35,076 nt of DNA, taken from assembly GCA_017626845.1 (NCBI GenBank), contig JAGAHX010000074.1:1-35076 (forward strand), written 5' to 3'. Positions 32,998 through 35,076 of this stretch are shown in pieces; the first letter of the stretch is position 1; each line of letters opens with the position of its first letter. The translations under genes were made by a program, and so were the position numbers. The stretch is from Bacillota bacterium. Its GTDB lineage: Bacteria > Bacillota > Clostridia > Peptostreptococcales > Anaerovoracaceae. The notes under the pieces are model-generated. The model ran no database searches. It was not told where the DNA came from and saw only the letters and a list, made by a program, of their open reading frames with translations.

Positions 32998-33234
32998 TTA
33001 GAACTGATACATGTTGACGGCTTCCACAGCCTTGACTTCCGTGAAGTTCTCCTTCAGGAAGGATTCGATGCCGTTCTTAACGGTCATCTGGGCGTGGGGG
33101 CAGCCTGCGCAGTGGCCTTCCAGCTGCACCTTGACGATGCCGTCTTCCGTGAAATCAATAAACTGTACGTCGCCGCCGTCTCTCTGCAGGAAGGGGCGGA
33201 TCTGGTCCAGAGCTTCCTTGATCTTTTCGTTCAT
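32998..33234 (-). CDS. NifU C-terminal-domain protein (iron-sulphur scaffold)
   Basis: A 78-residue stand-alone NifU domain. It begins MNEKIKEALDQIRPFLQRDG, has the family GGDVQFIDF strand, and carries the cluster-binding C-x-x-C in GHCAGCPHAQMTVKNGIE. Such proteins carry or transfer Fe-S clusters in the cytoplasm. AAAGGAGT lies six bases before the start. No nifS or suf genes are in the window; it lies between a binding protein and the CapA-like gene. Confidence 0.95.
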   Translation of the reverse strand: MNEKIKEALDQIRPFLQRDGGDVQFIDFTEDGIVKVQLEGHCAGCPHAQMTVKNGIESFLKENFTEVKAVEAVNMYQF

Positions 33235-33256
33235 TTGTGTACTCCTTTTCTTGCTT

Positions 33257-34453
33257 TTAATTCGGCGCGACCGTATAGACTGCGGCCGAACCGTCGTTGG
33301 TAATGACTTCTATTACAACATCCTTGGTCGGGTCACCCTGGGCGTTGATGCTGATGTAGCCCGTCGCGCCTTCGAGGCCCCGGATGCTCTTTAACTTACT
33401 CGTGAGGATGACGCCGTCATCCGTGTCTTCGGACAGCCGGATGCCCTCCAGCGCCATCAGATAGGCGTCGAAGCCCAGCGCGCAGTTTTCCGACGGCAGT
33501 TCTTCGCCGTACTTTTCTGCATAGGCCTTGGTGAAGACGTCCGTCATGGGCGTCACCGAAGAGGCTGCGTCGAAGCCTTTTACGAAGGTGACCCCGTTCA
33601 GATAGCTGACGTTGCCGTCCGGGACGATGGTCTTCGCCGTCTCCTGCAGCGTCTCCCACTGGGCGCTGCCGATCCAGTGCAGCCCCATGGGCGCCGCCTG
33701 GTACAGGACCTTCGCGCCGGTCGCCGCGCTGCAGGGGAAGAAGACCGCCTTGCAGCCCGTGGCGCCGACCCGGGTGAGATAGACGGAGAAATCCTCCGTG
33801 CCCTCCGGATACTCCAGCACCGTCACTTTGCCGCTGCCCGCCGTCAGGCGGTCCATGCGCTGGCAGAACTGCTCGATCATGGTATCGGCATAGTCGTCCC
33901 CTGTCTGCTTAAAGCAGACCGCGTCGTTCTGCTTGAGGTAATCGTGCACGTAATACGCTGCACTGATCCCCTGGAACGCGTCCACGAAGCAGACGCGGAA
34001 GTAGAATTCGTTGGTCTGGGTGACGATCGGATTCTTGATGGAGATGCCGATCGCCGGCACGTCGGCGGTCTCGAAGATGTCGCTGCCCGCCAGGGACAGG
34101 GTGCTCTTGTAGCTGCCCAGCACCAGCCGCACGCCGCTGTCCACCAACTGCTGCGCCGCGGTCCGGGCCATCTCCACGTCGGACTGGTTGTCGCCGTACA
34201 CGAGCTCGATGCGTTTGCCCATCACTTCCGGATACAGTTCGTTGGCCAGCTGGATGCCTTTGATCTCCTCCGCTGCATCCGCTGCGTCCGCGCCGGTCTG
34301 GGGCTCGAACACGCCGATCTTTATGACTTCCTGCTCCTTATCCTTTTCGAAAAAGGCCGCATAAAAGTTTTTATAGGTGGTGCAGCCCGTCAGCGAAAGG
34401 CCCAGCGCAAGGGCCGCCGCAGCGGATACGCACCGCTTCCAAAATCTATTCAC
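33257..34453 (-). CDS. Amino-acid-type ABC substrate-binding lipoprotein (LivK-like)
   Basis: A 398-residue type I periplasmic-binding-protein fold (Peripla_BP_6). The lipobox is LTGC with Cys24. Core features are IKIGVFEPQTGADAADAAEE, GIQLANELYPEVMGKRIELV, AAQQLVDSGVRLVLGSYKS and a late CALGFDAYLMALEGIRLSED. The start codon is GTG at 34453, inside an 8-base overlap with the racemase stop (GTGAATAG). No permease or ATPase of this transport type is in the window, so it may serve a remote transporter or act as a sensor. Cotranscription with a racemase suggests an amino-acid ligand. Confidence 0.9.
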   Translation of the reverse strand: MNRFWKRCVSAAAALALGLSLTGCTTYKNFYAAFFEKDKEQEVIKIGVFEPQTGADAADAAEEIKGIQLANELYPEVMGKRIELVYGDNQSDVEMARTAAQQLVDSGVRLVLGSYKSTLSLAGSDIFETADVPAIGISIKNPIVTQTNEFYFRVCFVDAFQGISAAYYVHDYLKQNDAVCFKQTGDDYADTMIEQFCQRMDRLTAGSGKVTVLEYPEGTEDFSVYLTRVGATGCKAVFFPCSAATGAKVLYQAAPMGLHWIGSAQWETLQETAKTIVPDGNVSYLNGVTFVKGFDAASSVTPMTDVFTKAYAEKYGEELPSENCALGFDAYLMALEGIRLSEDTDDGVILTSKLKSIRGLEGATGYISINAQGDPTKDVVIEVITNDGSAAVYTVAPN

Positions 34454-35076
34454 CGTCTGTATATACCTTTTCTATGTCCGGACTGATCGTCGCGCCCACG
34501 ATCGTCGCATAGCACATATCGAACTCCAGCACATCGCCGGGTTTGATCTCCTTTTCGCAGTCCTCCACGTCCACGATCAGATGGTCGGAGGAGCCGCCCA
34601 GCACTTCCACGCCCTTCAGGCGGGGGCGCAGTTTCTCCACGGTCCCCACGTCCGCCCGGCCGACGGCCAGCAGCGCGCGCTTTCTCATGCCGCGGTCCTC
34701 GAAGGTGGGGACGTTGCCGAATGCGTCGATGCAGAACTTCCCCTGGGGATAGCCGGCCTTTGTGCGGACTTCCAGCACCTGAGCCTGCAGCGTAAAGGCG
34801 TCGCAGTACAGATAATCCATGTCCTCGATGCCCCAGACATAGGGCAGATCGTAGGCCAGGGCCACGCCTTCGCCCACGCGCACGTGGTTGATCCCGGCAG
34901 GGATCGTATCCCAGTGGACCAGAGAGAAGGTGCTGGTGGCGCCGCCGGAGATGATCTCCAGGGGCCGTCCGATCCGTTCCTCGATCCGTCTGGCGAGGGA
35001 AATGAGTTCCGTCATCTTCTCCGGCGTGGGCTGGATGGCGCCGTAGCACCCCAGGTTGACCCCTATCCCGGCCAGA
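34446..35076 (-). CDS. Alanine/ornithine racemase-family PLP enzyme (partial, 5' end outside window)
   Basis: About 209 C-terminal residues of a fold-type III (alanine racemase N-domain) PLP enzyme. The frame continues to the right edge: upstream of the internal ATG at 35015 it reads AGIGVNLGCYGAIQPTPEKM, so that ATG is not the start. Family marks are RPLEIISGGATSTF, IPAGINHVRVGEGVAL and the late LKGVEVLGGSSDHLIVDVED. This matches the stand-alone racemase group with ornithine racemase (Orr) and YhfX rather than Alr. The PLP lysine would lie beyond the window. Its stop overlaps the GTG start of the binding-protein gene. Confidence 0.85.
   Translation of the reverse strand, partial: LAGIGVNLGCYGAIQPTPEKMTELISLARRIEERIGRPLEIISGGATSTFSLVHWDTIPAGINHVRVGEGVALAYDLPYVWGIEDMDYLYCDAFTLQAQVLEVRTKAGYPQGKFCIDAFGNVPTFEDRGMRKRALLAVGRADVGTVEKLRPRLKGVEVLGGSSDHLIVDVEDCEKEIKPGDVLEFDMCYATIVGATISPDIEKVYTDGE

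Noticed and set aside
34999..35015. An in-frame ATG at 35015 as the racemase start
   Set aside because: Family sequence continues in frame upstream to the window edge, so the gene is cut off and this Met is internal.

Overview
The window (about 58% G+C by eye) looks like a chromosomal segment of an anaerobic Firmicute, class Clostridia. The evidence is the long S10-spc-alpha ribosomal protein array in Firmicute order (with secY, adk, map, infA, rpmJ and rpoA), zinc-type S14, S4 and L36, strong AGGAGG ribosome binding sites, TTGACA/TATAAT-type promoters, a CIRCE/HrcA heat-shock operator and a T-box riboswitch. I would not name a family with confidence. Almost every gene is on the minus strand. 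The exceptions are a MocR-type gene end at the left edge and one MerR regulator.

Region 1 (1-3300) is a three-gene ABC importer operon of the TrpXYZ type (lipoprotein, permease, ATPase). A complete T-box leader precedes it. Its specifier reads UGG (Trp) and its T-box bulge reads UGGC, which fits tRNA-Trp, so the operon is probably a tryptophan-starvation-induced importer. A MerR regulator (3507-4316) diverges from it and has a perfect 14-bp palindrome just downstream of its promoter. Region 2 (4427-12706) holds hsp20 under CIRCE control, a CmpB-like membrane protein with an EF-hand-like loop, glyA, a heterodimeric ABC exporter with one degenerate ATP site, a secreted lipoprotein tyrosine phosphatase and a flavodoxin.

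Region 3 (12749-15221) is the most interesting part. An ECF sigma factor overlaps by 4 bp a membrane-anchored serpin. The serpin has a short cytosolic N-terminus and one transmembrane helix, the architecture of a transmembrane anti-sigma factor whose outside domain is a protease-trapping serpin. An ECF-type promoter precedes the pair. Two palindromic DNA elements that share a 28-bp terminal sequence (25/28 identical) flank it. The cassette sits directly after rplQ, where most Firmicutes carry ecfA1-ecfA2-ecfT-truA-rplM-rpsI. I propose this as a candidate undescribed signalling module in which serpin engagement by a protease is sensed across the membrane.

Region 4 (15243-30888) is the S10-spc-alpha array of 30 genes, read leftward from a promoter and a roughly 310-nt structured leader ahead of rpsJ. 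It ends at a strong bidirectional terminator after rplQ. Notable points are an S3 with a roughly 78-residue RG-rich then acidic C-terminal extension, and a structured rpmJ-rpsM gap. Region 5 (30888-35076) holds an unrecognised 172-residue protein coupled to a CapA-family protein with a Glu/Pro-rich insert, a NifU-domain protein, an orphan amino-acid-type substrate-binding lipoprotein, and an alanine/ornithine racemase-family gene running off the right edge.

No tRNA, rRNA, CRISPR array, transposase or phage gene was found.
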